Assembly: GCF_000710915.1 (NCBI RefSeq)
Contig: NZ_BAUA01000081.1
Location: 1-48,629, forward strand
Length of the DNA: 48,629 nucleotides
Reading direction: 5' to 3'
From: Nocardia brasiliensis IFM 10847
GTDB lineage: Bacteria; Actinomycetota; Actinomycetes; Mycobacteriales; Mycobacteriaceae
A program made the translations under genes and the position numbers. Shown here piece by piece: positions 29,628 through 37,994 of this stretch. Each line of letters opens with the position of its first letter. Position 1 is the stretch's first letter. The notes under the pieces were generated by a model, which saw only the letters and a list, made by a program, of their open reading frames with translations, was not told where the DNA came from and made no database searches.

Positions 29628-31547
29628 TCAGTCGCGCACTGTGACCTGCGGCACGTTTTTCCCGGCCACGTCCGGACGCCGGGCGCGACGTTGACGGATC
29701 AACACGGCCAGGACGGCGGCAGCCGTCAGCGCGACGAACACCCGTTCCGGCAGCGGCCCAACGGAAGTAGCGAAGGTGTTGCTGCTGCGCAGCGGTAGCT
29801 GGGCGACCAGCGCGGCCGGCACGAATTGCGGACTCTCTTGCTGCACAGTGCCATCCGCCGCGATGATCGCGCTGACGCCGGAGGTCGCCGCGACCACCAG
29901 CGCCCTGCCGTGTTCGACCGCCCGGACCCGCGACATGGCCAGCTGCTGATAGGTCATCTCGCTGTCGCCGAAGGTCGCGTTGTTCGTGGGCACGGTCAGC
30001 AGCTGCGCGCCCGCGCGCATCGCGTCCTCGAACGCGCGATCGAAGGCGACCTCGTAACAGGTCGCCACGCCGATGTCGATACCGGCCGCGCGGACCACAC
30101 CGTCGCCGTGGCCGGGCACGAAATATCCGGCGCGATCGGCATATTCGGAGAACAGCCGGAAGAACGAACGCATCGGCAGGTACTCGCCGAAGGGCTGGAT
30201 GATCTTCTTGTCGTGCCGCTCCCCCGGGCCCGCGGCGCCGTTCCACACGATTACCGAGTTGGTCGTGGTCCGATCACCGTTCACCAGAACCGCGCCCACC
30301 AGGATCGGCGCGCCGATCCGCTCGGAAGCCCGGGTGATCAGGGCCGCCGCGTCCGCGTTGCGCAGCGGATCGATATCGGACGAATTCTCCGGCCAGATCA
30401 CCACATCCGGCTTTTTCGCCGCCCCCGCCGCGACCGCCTGCGCGAGCTCCTCGGTGCGCCGCACGTGATTGTCCAGCACCGCCCGCCGCTGCGCATTGAA
30501 GTCCAACCCGAGCCGGGGCACACTCCCCTGAATCGCCGCCACCGTGATCACCCGATCCCCCTGATCCGGCGCCGGCAGAGTCGCCCCGAGCAGCAGCCCC
30601 GCCAACGGCAGGACAGCCAGAGTTGCCGCGGCAGCGGCACATCCGAGCCACGCGGCCCGGCGGGGTCCGGCTATCGGCTCCGGTGCCCGGCCCGTCAGCG
30701 AGCCGGTCGGCGGCTCGTCGGCAGCGCGCACCGCGTCGGCGCGGCCCGCCGCGACGGCGCCCGTCGACGGCTCGGCACCGCGACGCCCCACGGAATCGCG
30801 TTCGGCCGCAGCAACATTCCCGTCGGCCCCGGCTATAGGATCGCCGGAAGTGGTCGCACTCGCACCCGCAACGGCCGCGCTCCCCCCAGCCTCGACCGTG
30901 CTTTCACCAGTCGTGGCCGAGCTGCCGACGGCCTCCCGCTCGCCGACCGTGCCCACATGGTCGTCGGCGGGGCGGGGCTCAGCGACAGGTTGTGCATCGG
31001 CATAGATCGCGCGCAACCGGAGGACCAAAGCGGCTGCGCCCGCGCCGGTCAGCGCCACCGCGAAGCTGACGAAGGGGGCGCCGCCGAGCGAGGCGAGGGG
31101 CAGGAACCAGCCGTCGGCTTGCCCGAAGGCCAAACGGCCCCAGGGGAATCCGCCGAACGGAAAACTGGAACGCGCCCACTCGGCGCTCGCCCACGCCAGC
31201 GCCACCCATAGCGGCCAGCCCGGGAGTCGTCCCACCATTCGCGCCAGCAAACCGAACAGGCCGATGTACACGGCGCACACCGTGGACAGCGCCAACCACG
31301 GTACCGGCCCGACGTAGATCCCGGTCCACGGCAGCAGCGGCACGAAAAACGCCAGACCGGCCAGGAATCCGTACCCGAACCCGGCCCGAAGACGCCCGCT
31401 GCCGCGCACCACCAGCGTGAGCAGCGCGAGACCGAGCGGCGCGAGGAACCACCACGGCCGCGGCGGGAAGCTCCCGAAGATCAACAGCCCAGCGCAGATC
31501 GAGGCCACCGCCCGCGACCACACCGGAAACCGGCTCAGCACACCCAT
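29628..31547 (-). CDS. lnt: Apolipoprotein N-acyltransferase with low-complexity insert
   Basis: The ATG at 31547 gives 639 residues; the frame is open 53 codons further upstream, but that part derives from a repeat copy. About seven N-terminal membrane helices (for example GFLAGLAFFVPLLPWTG) are followed by a nitrilase domain with an intact triad: Glu387 in WPENSS, Lys447 in HDKKIIQPFGEY and Cys497 in VATCYEVAF. A last helix (VFVALTAAAVLAVLI) anchors the C-terminus. Lnt adds the third acyl chain to lipoproteins. Between the helices and the nitrilase domain sits an extra stretch of roughly 110 residues rich in Ala, Gly, Ser and Asp, absent in E. coli Lnt. In M. tuberculosis Lnt is fused to the mannosyltransferase Ppm1; here the gene ends after Lnt and no ppm1 follows. 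Confidence 0.93.
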   Translation of the reverse strand: MGVLSRFPVWSRAVASICAGLLIFGSFPPRPWWFLAPLGLALLTLVVRGSGRLRAGFGYGFLAGLAFFVPLLPWTGIYVGPVPWLALSTVCAVYIGLFGLLARMVGRLPGWPLWVALAWASAEWARSSFPFGGFPWGRLAFGQADGWFLPLASLGGAPFVSFAVALTGAGAAALVLRLRAIYADAQPVAEPRPADDHVGTVGEREAVGSSATTGESTVEAGGSAAVAGASATTSGDPIAGADGNVAAAERDSVGRRGAEPSTGAVAAGRADAVRAADEPPTGSLTGRAPEPIAGPRRAAWLGCAAAAATLAVLPLAGLLLGATLPAPDQGDRVITVAAIQGSVPRLGLDFNAQRRAVLDNHVRRTEELAQAVAAGAAKKPDVVIWPENSSDIDPLRNADAAALITRASERIGAPILVGAVLVNGDRTTTNSVIVWNGAAGPGERHDKKIIQPFGEYLPMRSFFRLFSEYADRAGYFVPGHGDGVVRAAGIDIGVATCYEVAFDRAFEDAMRAGAQLLTVPTNNATFGDSEMTYQQLAMSRVRAVEHGRALVVAATSGVSAIIAADGTVQQESPQFVPAALVAQLPLRSSNTFATSVGPLPERVFVALTAAAVLAVLIRQRRARRPDVAGKNVPQVTVRD

Positions 31548-31616
31548 CGTTCGCTCACGCACCCCGCGTAACCTTCCCGCGCACCCCAGCGCGCCCTCGC
31601 TGATCCCCCGCCGACC

Positions 31617-31835
31617 CCGCACGACGTAATCCGTTTCGCCGAGATACACAGTGCGCGAGCATCTCGGCAACGCCGAACGCGGTGGTAGCGGCGGCACTAC
31701 GGGCACGCGCTCGGTGATCCACCGCAGACCTCACGCCACACAAATCGTTTTCCGACGCACAACGCCTAGGCACGTCAGCAACACCGAACCCGGTCGCCGC
31801 GCGTGATCCGGACACCCGCGAGAGCGCCACCACCC
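31617..31835 (-). repeat. Two decayed tandem copies of the amidohydrolase 3' end
   Basis: The last 100 bases or so of the amidohydrolase gene recur twice downstream of its stop, at about 31732-31814 and 31617-31728, with a period of about 105-115 bases. In the matching frame the gene ends SVLPKCLRTVHRGETIYAA-stop, the first copy reads SVLLTCLGVVRRKTICVA-stop, and the second reads SALPRCSRTVYLGETDYVV without a stop. The second copy makes the false 5' extension of lnt. Confidence 0.75.
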
Positions 31836-33431
31836 TCACGCGGCGTAGATCGTTTCGCCGCGGTGCACGGTGCGCAGGCACTTCGGCAACACCGAATCGG
31901 GTTGCAGGGGCGGCAATCCGGGGACGCGGGAGCGCGGGTCGGTGGACCAGCGCTGTACCGAGTCGGCGGCTGCGGCGACGACCAGTTCCTCGGCTTCCCA
32001 GACCGCGTAGGACGCGGGCGCGCCGGGCACCAGGGTGCCCGCGATCCCGTCTCTGACCCCGCCCGCGCGCCAGGCGCCACGGGTCGCGGCGGCGAACGCG
32101 GCACGTGGGGACAGACCGTGGCCGGGGGTGCGGTGGTGAGCGGCGGCGCGCACGGCCGACCAAGGATCGAGCGGGGTGACCGGTGCGTCCGAACCGACGG
32201 CCAGCGCGATCCCGGCCGCGGCCATGGCGGCGAACGGGTTCAGCGCGGCGGCCCTGGTCGCGCCGAGCCGAGCCGCGTACATGCCGTCCGCGCCGCCCCA
32301 GGCCGCGTCGAATCCCGGTTGCACGCTGGCGAGCACGCCCCACGCGGCGAGCTTGCCGATCTGCCCGGCGTCCAGCAGCTCGGCGTGCTCCACCCGGTGC
32401 CCGAGCGCCGCGACCGCCGGACCACCGAATTCGCTTACGACACGGTCGAATCCGGCGATGACCGCGTCCATGGCGGCGTCGCCGATCACGTGGAAGCCCG
32501 CTTGGATGCCCGCCTCGGTGCAGGCGCGGACGTGCGCGGCGATGGCCTCGGCGTCGAGATAGGATCGGCCGGTGCCCGGCTGGTCGGCGTAGTCCTCGCG
32601 CAGCCAGGCGGTGTGCGAACCGAAGGACCCGTCGACGAACAGGTCGCCGCCGAGCGCGTGCACGCCGAGTTCGGCCACCAGTGCGCGCGCCTGTTCGGCG
32701 CTGCGCACCGCCTCACCCCAGTACGCCCGCACCTCGACGCCGTGCCGGAATTCGAGCAGTTCACGCACGTCGGTGCGACCGGAGATCTCCGGCCCCGCGC
32801 ATTCGTGCACGGCGACGATGCCGTGCGCGGCCGCGTGGTCCAGTGCCGCGGCCCGCGCCCGATCCCGTTGCGCGCGATCGAGTTCCGCGAGCACCGTGGT
32901 CCGCACCAGGTGGTGCGCCGCGGCCCGGACCGGCTCGCCGCGGGTGAACCCGTCGGCCGCGCGCACCTGCGGCAGCGCGTCCAGCAGCGCGGACGACACC
33001 ACCGCCGAGTGCGCGTCCACCCGGGAGAGGTAGACGTGGCGGGCTCCGGCGGCCTTGTCGATCTCCTCGACCGTGGGCGGCCTGCCCTCCGGCCAGGTGG
33101 TCTCGTCCCAGCCGTCACCGAGGATCGCGCCCTCGGGCCGGGCCGCGGCGAAATCGCGCAGCAAGGTCAGGCAGTGCTCCAGCGAACGGGCGACCGACAG
33201 GTCCAAGCCGGTGAGCTTCAGTCCCAGCGCGGTGACGTGTACGTGCGGGTCCACGAACGCCGGTGCGACGAACGCGCCGTCCAGATCGATGATCTCGGCG
33301 TCCGGATGCAGTGCCCGCCCGGGCTGTTCCGCACCGAGCCACACCACGGTGCCGTCGGCCACCGCCATCGCCGTCGCGTCCGGAGAACTGGAGCTGTAGA
33401 TACGACCGCCGACGAGCAACTGGGTATTCAC
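31836..33431 (-). CDS. Metal-dependent amidohydrolase, YtcJ-like (Amidohydro_3)
   Basis: From the GTG at 33431 (AGG seven bases upstream) the protein has 531 residues; an extension to 33473 is open but lacks support. It shows the amidohydrolase layout: strand-rich N-terminus LLVGGRIYSSS, the metal-binding HxH in FVDPHVHVTAL, AHSAVVSSALL, GFHVIGDAAMDAV, GHRVEHAELLD and the late metal Asp region ALAVGSDAPVTPLDPW. The C-terminus LPKCLRTVHRGETIYAA is typical of YtcJ-type exoenzyme-like hydrolases. These act on N-acyl or cyclic amide substrates; the substrate here is unknown. It lies upstream of lnt on the same strand, separated by repeat copies of its own 3' end. Confidence 0.9.
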   Translation of the reverse strand: MNTQLLVGGRIYSSSSPDATAMAVADGTVVWLGAEQPGRALHPDAEIIDLDGAFVAPAFVDPHVHVTALGLKLTGLDLSVARSLEHCLTLLRDFAAARPEGAILGDGWDETTWPEGRPPTVEEIDKAAGARHVYLSRVDAHSAVVSSALLDALPQVRAADGFTRGEPVRAAAHHLVRTTVLAELDRAQRDRARAAALDHAAAHGIVAVHECAGPEISGRTDVRELLEFRHGVEVRAYWGEAVRSAEQARALVAELGVHALGGDLFVDGSFGSHTAWLREDYADQPGTGRSYLDAEAIAAHVRACTEAGIQAGFHVIGDAAMDAVIAGFDRVVSEFGGPAVAALGHRVEHAELLDAGQIGKLAAWGVLASVQPGFDAAWGGADGMYAARLGATRAAALNPFAAMAAAGIALAVGSDAPVTPLDPWSAVRAAAHHRTPGHGLSPRAAFAAATRGAWRAGGVRDGIAGTLVPGAPASYAVWEAEELVVAAAADSVQRWSTDPRSRVPGLPPLQPDSVLPKCLRTVHRGETIYAA

Positions 33432-33548
33432 GACCGCACCTCGCTGACGCTCGGTTCCGTCGTGCACACGCACGCTGTGTCACTGGTTCGCTCGCTACGC
33501 TCACTCACGAGATCCCAGTCTGCCGTATGCCCGATTCGGGCTTTCGGG

Positions 33549-33791
33549 TCAGCCGTTCAGTACGGGCTGCCGCACGTCCTCGGCATTGGCCAGCACCGTC
33601 ATCACGTCGGCGAAACGTGGGGGCGCGCTGCCGGGAGCGCACGGCGGGCAACCCGCCTCGACGGCGATCAGCTCCAGCCGCAACGCGGCGGCCGCAAACC
33701 CGGAAATCGATTGTCCCGCAGCCGCCGCCGCGCGTTTCACCGCGGCGGCCAGCTCGTCGCTCACCGTGATGGTGAGTTGCTCGGTGGCCAT
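33549..33791 (-). CDS. Ribbon-helix-helix-like small protein, orphan
   Basis: This 80-residue protein begins MATEQLTITVSDELAAAVKRAAAAAG followed by QSISGFAAAALRLELI, the strand-helix-helix outline of RHH DNA-binding proteins such as antitoxins. The second half (CPPCAPGSAPPRFADVM) contains a CPPC motif and no known domain. Antitoxins usually precede a PIN, RelE or MazF toxin; none is present on either side, so this may be a solitary regulator or the remnant of a toxin-antitoxin pair. Confidence 0.7.
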   Translation of the reverse strand: MATEQLTITVSDELAAAVKRAAAAAGQSISGFAAAALRLELIAVEAGCPPCAPGSAPPRFADVMTVLANAEDVRQPVLNG

Positions 33792-33891
33792 CGCGTCACC
33801 GTAGCCCCTTTTCCGCGGGATCCCTAGCGGGCTGGCGTGTCTTTACTACTCGTTGGTAATGGCGCTACCACCCTTTGGCAATTCGGGGTGG

Positions 33892-34374
33892 CTAGGGGTT
33901 GGTGATGGCGCGGCGCGCGTTGCCCTGTCCGTCGTCGTAGTACTGGTGCACGACGGTGCCGTCGATGACTTCGCCGCCGTCGATCACCACGCCCCGATAC
34001 GGCATGGCGGCCTGGAATTTGGCGACCCGGCGCGCGGCGAACGCGGCGGCCATCGGCCGCACCAGGAATCGGGTCGGCGGCAGCAGCAGGAACAGGCCGA
34101 TCAACGAGGTGACCAGACCGGGCACGAACATCAGGAACCCGCCCGCGGCGACCAGCGCACCGTCGGCGACCGCGGTCCCCGGCGCGATCTCGCCGCGGCC
34201 GACGCGGCGGAACTGTTCGAACACCCGCCGCCCCTGCGAGCCGACCAGCAGCATGCCCGCCGCCGAGCCGGCGATGAGCAGCAGAATGGCCGGTATCACG
34301 CCGAGCCATTGGCCGACGGCGACCAGGGCGGCGATCTCGGTGATCACATAGAGCACGAATACCAGGGCGGGCAT
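33892..34374 (-). CDS. fxsA: FxsA-family membrane protein
   Basis: The ATG at 34374 has AAAGGAA four bases upstream and gives 160 residues. The FxsA core is clear: helices ALVFVLYVITEIAALVAVG and IPAILLLIAGSAAGMLLVG, the linker GRRVFEQFRRVGRGEIAPG, then DGALVAAGGFLMFVPGLVTSLIGLFLLLPPTR, with a soluble C-terminal tail ending in GQGNARRA. FxsA is a cytoplasmic membrane protein named for relieving phage T7 exclusion in E. coli; its physiological role is unsettled. In M. tuberculosis a FxsA-like gene lies close to the rbpA-ppm1 locus, which supports the idea that this block was once contiguous with rbpA. Confidence 0.9.
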   Translation of the reverse strand: MPALVFVLYVITEIAALVAVGQWLGVIPAILLLIAGSAAGMLLVGSQGRRVFEQFRRVGRGEIAPGTAVADGALVAAGGFLMFVPGLVTSLIGLFLLLPPTRFLVRPMAAAFAARRVAKFQAAMPYRGVVIDGGEVIDGTVVHQYYDDGQGNARRAITNP

Positions 34375-34544
34375 GGCGTTCCTTTCGGACGATCTACCCA
34401 ATCCAACGCCCGGCCCCTGAATTTTTCTCCCGGATCCGCCTGAGAGTCCCATGAGACCCGCGCGGGCCGATGAGTTCACCGCATGCAGGCCGTCAGTAGC
34501 AGTGGAACGACGGACCGGCGAGCAACGCCGGACAAGGAGGTCGG

Positions 34545-35201
34545 ATGGCGAACGAACTGTCGCGTGCCGAGATCTGGGCGATGACGCATGCCGAGCGGGC
34601 GGCGCTGGCGCAGGATCTGGCCGGATTGGACGAGGCGCAATGGGCGAGCCCGTCACTGTGCGGGCGGTGGACAGTCGAGGAAGTGGTCGCCCATCTGACT
34701 GCGGCGGCGAGCGTCGGCCGGATCCGCTGGGTACTCAGCGCATTGGGCGCCCGCTTCGATTTCGCGCTGCACAACGATCGGCGGCTGGCTGAGCATCGCG
34801 GCGCGACACCCGCCGAAACGCTGGACCGGTTCCGCGCGGTCGGCACCAGCACCATCGCGACCTTCGGCGATACGGCGGCCTGGCTCGGCGAGGTGGTGGT
34901 GCACGCGCAGGACATCCGGCGCCCGCTCGGATTGCCGCGCGAGCCCGCGCTCGCGGCCGTGACCGCCGTGGCCCGGTTCTACGCGAGCCGGGATTTCACC
35001 GTGTCCGGCCACAGCGCGATCGAAGGACTGCGGATGACGGCGACCGACGGCCCGTTCGAGATCGGCACCGGTCCCGAAGTGCGCGGGACGACCACCGCAC
35101 TGGTCATGGCGATGGCAGGCCGGACCGCCTACTGCGACGATCTGACCGGGCCCGGACTGCCGATGCTGCGTAGCCGTTTGTCGGTCACCCAGCCGGGGTG
35201 A
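34545..35201 (+). CDS. Mycothiol-dependent maleylpyruvate isomerase-family protein (TIGR03083)
   Basis: This 218-residue protein has a perfect AAGGAGG four bases before the ATG. The N-terminal DinB-like helical bundle shows MTHAERAALAQDLAGLD, the motif LCGRWTVEEVVAHLT with its conserved Trp and metal-binding His, and the later VVVHAQDIRRPLG, which supplies the other His of the metal site. These proteins use mycothiol, the thiol of actinobacteria, or act on small substrates through a metal. The true substrate is not predictable. It stands alone, divergent from fxsA. Confidence 0.88.
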   Translation: MANELSRAEIWAMTHAERAALAQDLAGLDEAQWASPSLCGRWTVEEVVAHLTAAASVGRIRWVLSALGARFDFALHNDRRLAEHRGATPAETLDRFRAVGTSTIATFGDTAAWLGEVVVHAQDIRRPLGLPREPALAAVTAVARFYASRDFTVSGHSAIEGLRMTATDGPFEIGTGPEVRGTTTALVMAMAGRTAYCDDLTGPGLPMLRSRLSVTQPG

Positions 35202-35243
35202 ACTGTCCGACCCGGTCGCCCGCCAGCTCGACGGCGACGGGGA

Positions 35244-35903
35244 TCAACCACCCGGCCGGACCAGGCCGGTCTCGTAGGCGAGCACCACCGCTTGCACGCG
35301 GTCGCGCAGACCGAGTTTGGTGAGCACGCGGCCGACGTGCGTCTTCACGGTGGCCTCGGAGAGATACAGCTGTTCGGCGATCTCGGCGTTGGACCGGCCC
35401 GCCGCGATCTGTTCGAGCACCTCGCGCTCGCGGGCGGTGAGCACCTCGAGCACGCCCGGGTCGCGCATCCGCGCGGGGTCCTCGGCGATGAGCCGATCGA
35501 GCAGGCGCTTTGTCACCTTGGGCGAGACCACCGCGTCACCGGCGGCGACGCTGCGGATCGCGGAGATCAGGTCCTCCGGCGGGGTGTCCTTGAGCAGGAA
35601 GCCGCTCGCGCCCGCGCGCAGCGCGCCCAGCGCGTGCTCGTCGAGATCGAAGGTGGTCATCACCAGCACCCGGCAGCCGTGCCCCGCCTCGACGATCCGC
35701 GCGGTCGCGGTGACGCCGTCGACCACGGGCATCCGCACATCCATCAGCACCACATCGGGGACCAGCTCCGCGGCCCGGCTCACCGCCGCCGCCCCGTTGG
35801 CCGCCTCCCCGATCACCTCGATGTCGGGGTGCGCGCCGAGGACCATCTTCAACCCCATGCGCATGAGTTCCTGGTCGTCGACAACGAGAACGGTGATCGG
35901 CAC
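35244..35903 (-). CDS. NarL/LuxR-family response regulator
   Basis: This 219-residue protein starts with a GTG. The receiver domain (1-120) has the acidic pair in VVDDQEL, the phospho-acceptor Asp in VVLMDVRMP, the switch Thr in VMTTFD and the Lys in FLLKDTPPE. The C-terminal LuxR helix-turn-helix reads LTAREREVLEQIAAGRSNAEIA and LSEATVKTHVGRVLTKLGL. It lies 43 bases downstream of the histidine kinase in the same direction and is its cognate partner. All phosphorylation residues are intact. The target genes are unknown; the divergent TauE/SafE gene beyond the kinase is one candidate. Confidence 0.96.
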   Translation of the reverse strand: MPITVLVVDDQELMRMGLKMVLGAHPDIEVIGEAANGAAAVSRAAELVPDVVLMDVRMPVVDGVTATARIVEAGHGCRVLVMTTFDLDEHALGALRAGASGFLLKDTPPEDLISAIRSVAAGDAVVSPKVTKRLLDRLIAEDPARMRDPGVLEVLTAREREVLEQIAAGRSNAEIAEQLYLSEATVKTHVGRVLTKLGLRDRVQAVVLAYETGLVRPGG

Positions 35904-35946
35904 GCACCTAATCTAACGTGCACGGGCCCGCCGACGGCCTGCCAAC

Positions 35947-37119
35947 CTATTCCGGCAAGCCGGGCGCGAGCGGGATGGTGGCCTGCACCCGCCACGCACC
36001 GTCCGCGGCGCGACCGGTCTCCAGCGTGCCGCCGAGCACCGCGATGCGTTCGCGCATTCCGACCAAACCCATTCCGCCGCCTTTGATCCGGACCGCGGGT
36101 TCGTCCAACGGAACGCCCCCGGTGTCGGAGATGTCGATCGTCACGTCGGTGTCGCGGCGGCGCACCCGCACCCACGCCTTGGGATGCGGTCCGGCGTGGC
36201 GCAGCGTGTTCGTCAGCGACTCCTGCACGATGCGGTGCACGCCGAGGCTGACCTCGGGCGCGACATCGTCGAGTTCCCCGGTCAATTCGAGTTCCACGGC
36301 GAGGCCGGCGCCGCGCATCATGTCCACCACCCGGGCGAGTCCGGCGGTGCCGTGCTGGGGCAGTTGGTCGGGCGCGTGTTCGGTCCGCAGCAGCGCGACG
36401 GTCCGGCGCAGTTCACGCAGCGCCTCGCGCCCGGTCCCCGCGATGGTGGTGAGCGCCTGCTCGGCGGCGTCGGGGTCGCGCCGCAGCGCGTACTTCGCCC
36501 CGTCGGCCTGCACGATGATCACGCTCACCGCGTGCGCGACCACGTCGTGCAGTTCGCGGGCGATGCGGGTGCGTTCGGCCGACACCGCGTCGTGCGCGCG
36601 GCGTTCCTTGTCGTAGTCCGCGACCGCGAGCCGGGCCGCGACCTCGGTGTCATAGGCGTGCCGCGCGCCGATGAACTCCGCGAGCGTCCAGCACAACGCG
36701 AAGAACATGACGGTGAAGACGGCCTCGCCGCCCGCGGGCTTGTCCAGCGCCAGATTCGAGAGCACCGAATCGAGCACCACGCCGAGCCCGAACCACAGCC
36801 CCTCCCGCCTGCCCACGTAGGCGACGAGCGTGTACAGCATGATCCCGAGACTGAACAGCGTGATGTGATCGGCATCGTCACCGACCACATAGGCGACCGC
36901 CGTCGCGACCAGCGACGACACCAGCGCGATCGCCGCCATCGCGCGCGGATACACCCGGCGCAACACGATCGGCAGCGGCAGAAAGACCCCGACCGCGAGA
37001 AAGGCGACCTTGTGCGCCGAGTTCCCGACACTGAGGATCTCGAGCAGTAAAAGGACAGCCGCCAATATCGAATCCGAGACGATGGGCTTCCCGCGAAGCC
37101 ACAGGCTGAACCGGCGCAC
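35947..37119 (-). CDS. NarL-type sensor histidine kinase
   Basis: This 390-residue kinase starts at a GTG. Five or six N-terminal membrane helices (ILAAVLLLLEILSVG, VAFLAVGVFLPLPIVL, MAAIALVSSLVATAVAYVVG and others) have almost no outside loops, so it probably senses a membrane or cytoplasmic signal. The HisKA_3 box is TRIARELHDVVAHAVSVI with the acceptor His. The HATPase domain has SLTNTLRHAGPHP (N box) and GGGMGLVGMRERI (G box). This kind of kinase pairs with NarL-family regulators and is common in Actinobacteria under cell-envelope stress. It forms an operon with the regulator downstream and diverges from the TauE/SafE gene. Confidence 0.95.
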   Translation of the reverse strand: MRRFSLWLRGKPIVSDSILAAVLLLLEILSVGNSAHKVAFLAVGVFLPLPIVLRRVYPRAMAAIALVSSLVATAVAYVVGDDADHITLFSLGIMLYTLVAYVGRREGLWFGLGVVLDSVLSNLALDKPAGGEAVFTVMFFALCWTLAEFIGARHAYDTEVAARLAVADYDKERRAHDAVSAERTRIARELHDVVAHAVSVIIVQADGAKYALRRDPDAAEQALTTIAGTGREALRELRRTVALLRTEHAPDQLPQHGTAGLARVVDMMRGAGLAVELELTGELDDVAPEVSLGVHRIVQESLTNTLRHAGPHPKAWVRVRRRDTDVTIDISDTGGVPLDEPAVRIKGGGMGLVGMRERIAVLGGTLETGRAADGAWRVQATIPLAPGLPE

Positions 37120-37226
37120 CCGTCCACCCTAGGTCCGGGCGGGTTCGCCGGGGCGCACCCGCGCGCCGAGTGCGACGAACTGGACTGCTGACTGGCCCGC
37201 ATCAGACCACCTGGTTGGCTTGCCCC

Positions 37227-37994
37227 GTGCAGATCGGTGATTGGGCGGTGTTGATCACCGCGGCGACGGCCGCGGGCTGGGTGGACGCGGTGGTCGGCGG
37301 CGGCGGGCTCATCATTCTGCCGACGTTGTTTCTCGTCGCGCCGACCATCGCGCCGCAGACCGCGCTCGGCACGAACAAGCTCGCCGCCGTCGCGGGCACC
37401 GCGGCGTCGGTGCTGACCTTCGCCAGGAAGGTGCCGATGCAGTGGCGGGTGCTCGTGCCCGCGGCCGGGCTCGCGGCGGTGACCGCCGGAATCGGTGCTG
37501 CCGCGGTCTCATTGATCGACCGCGACCTGTTCATTCCGATCGTCATGGTGGTGCTGGTCGGCGTCGCGGTATTCGTCACGCTGCGACCTTCGATCGGGGT
37601 CACGCTCGCCACGCACGCGCCCACGCGGCGCAAGGTGATCCTCACCATCGCGCTCGCCGCGGGACTCATCGGCTGCTACGACGGCCTGCTCGGCCCCGGC
37701 ACCGGCACCTTCCTCATCATCACGTTCGCAACGCTGCTCGGCACCGAGTTCGTGCGGGCCGCCGCGATGGCCAAGGTGATCAACTGCGGATCCAATGTGG
37801 GCGCGCTGATCTTCTTCGGCCTCACCGGTCACATCCTGTTCCTGCTCGGCGCGGCCATGGCGGTCGGCAACGTGGCGGGCGCGATCGTCGGCTCGCACAT
37901 GGCGTTGCGCAACGGCGCGAAATTCGTCCGCGTCGTGCTGCTCGTGGTAGTGGTCGCGATGGTGATCCGCTTGGGCTGGCAGCAGTTCGGCTGA
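37227..37994 (+). CDS. TauE/SafE-family permease
   Basis: The GTG at 37227 gives 255 residues; the frame is open to 37170 but the extra residues are polar and unlike the family. About eight hydrophobic segments are present, with both family half-motifs: GWVDAVVGGGGLIILP in the first half and YDGLLGPGTGTFLI in the second, each ending a helix near the membrane centre. TauE/SafE proteins export sulfite, sulfoacetate or related organic anions; substrates cannot be read from sequence. No clear ribosome-binding site lies before the GTG. Its stop directly abuts the convergent TetR stop, forming TGATCA. Confidence 0.9.
   Translation: MQIGDWAVLITAATAAGWVDAVVGGGGLIILPTLFLVAPTIAPQTALGTNKLAAVAGTAASVLTFARKVPMQWRVLVPAAGLAAVTAGIGAAAVSLIDRDLFIPIVMVVLVGVAVFVTLRPSIGVTLATHAPTRRKVILTIALAAGLIGCYDGLLGPGTGTFLIITFATLLGTEFVRAAAMAKVINCGSNVGALIFFGLTGHILFLLGAAMAVGNVAGAIVGSHMALRNGAKFVRVVLLVVVVAMVIRLGWQQFG

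Noticed and set aside
29434..29694. 86-codon plus-strand frame in the NRPS-lnt gap
   Set aside because: It starts with TTG, overlaps the lnt 3' end antisense, and shows no ribosome-binding site or domain.
29628..31706. Longer lnt start at 31706
   Set aside because: The extra 53 codons translate the decayed amidohydrolase repeat copy (SALPRCSRTVYLGE) and are not part of Lnt.
33840..33891. fxsA terminator CCACCC/GGGTGG
   Set aside because: The stem is only six pairs with a 12-base loop and no T run; it is too weak to list.
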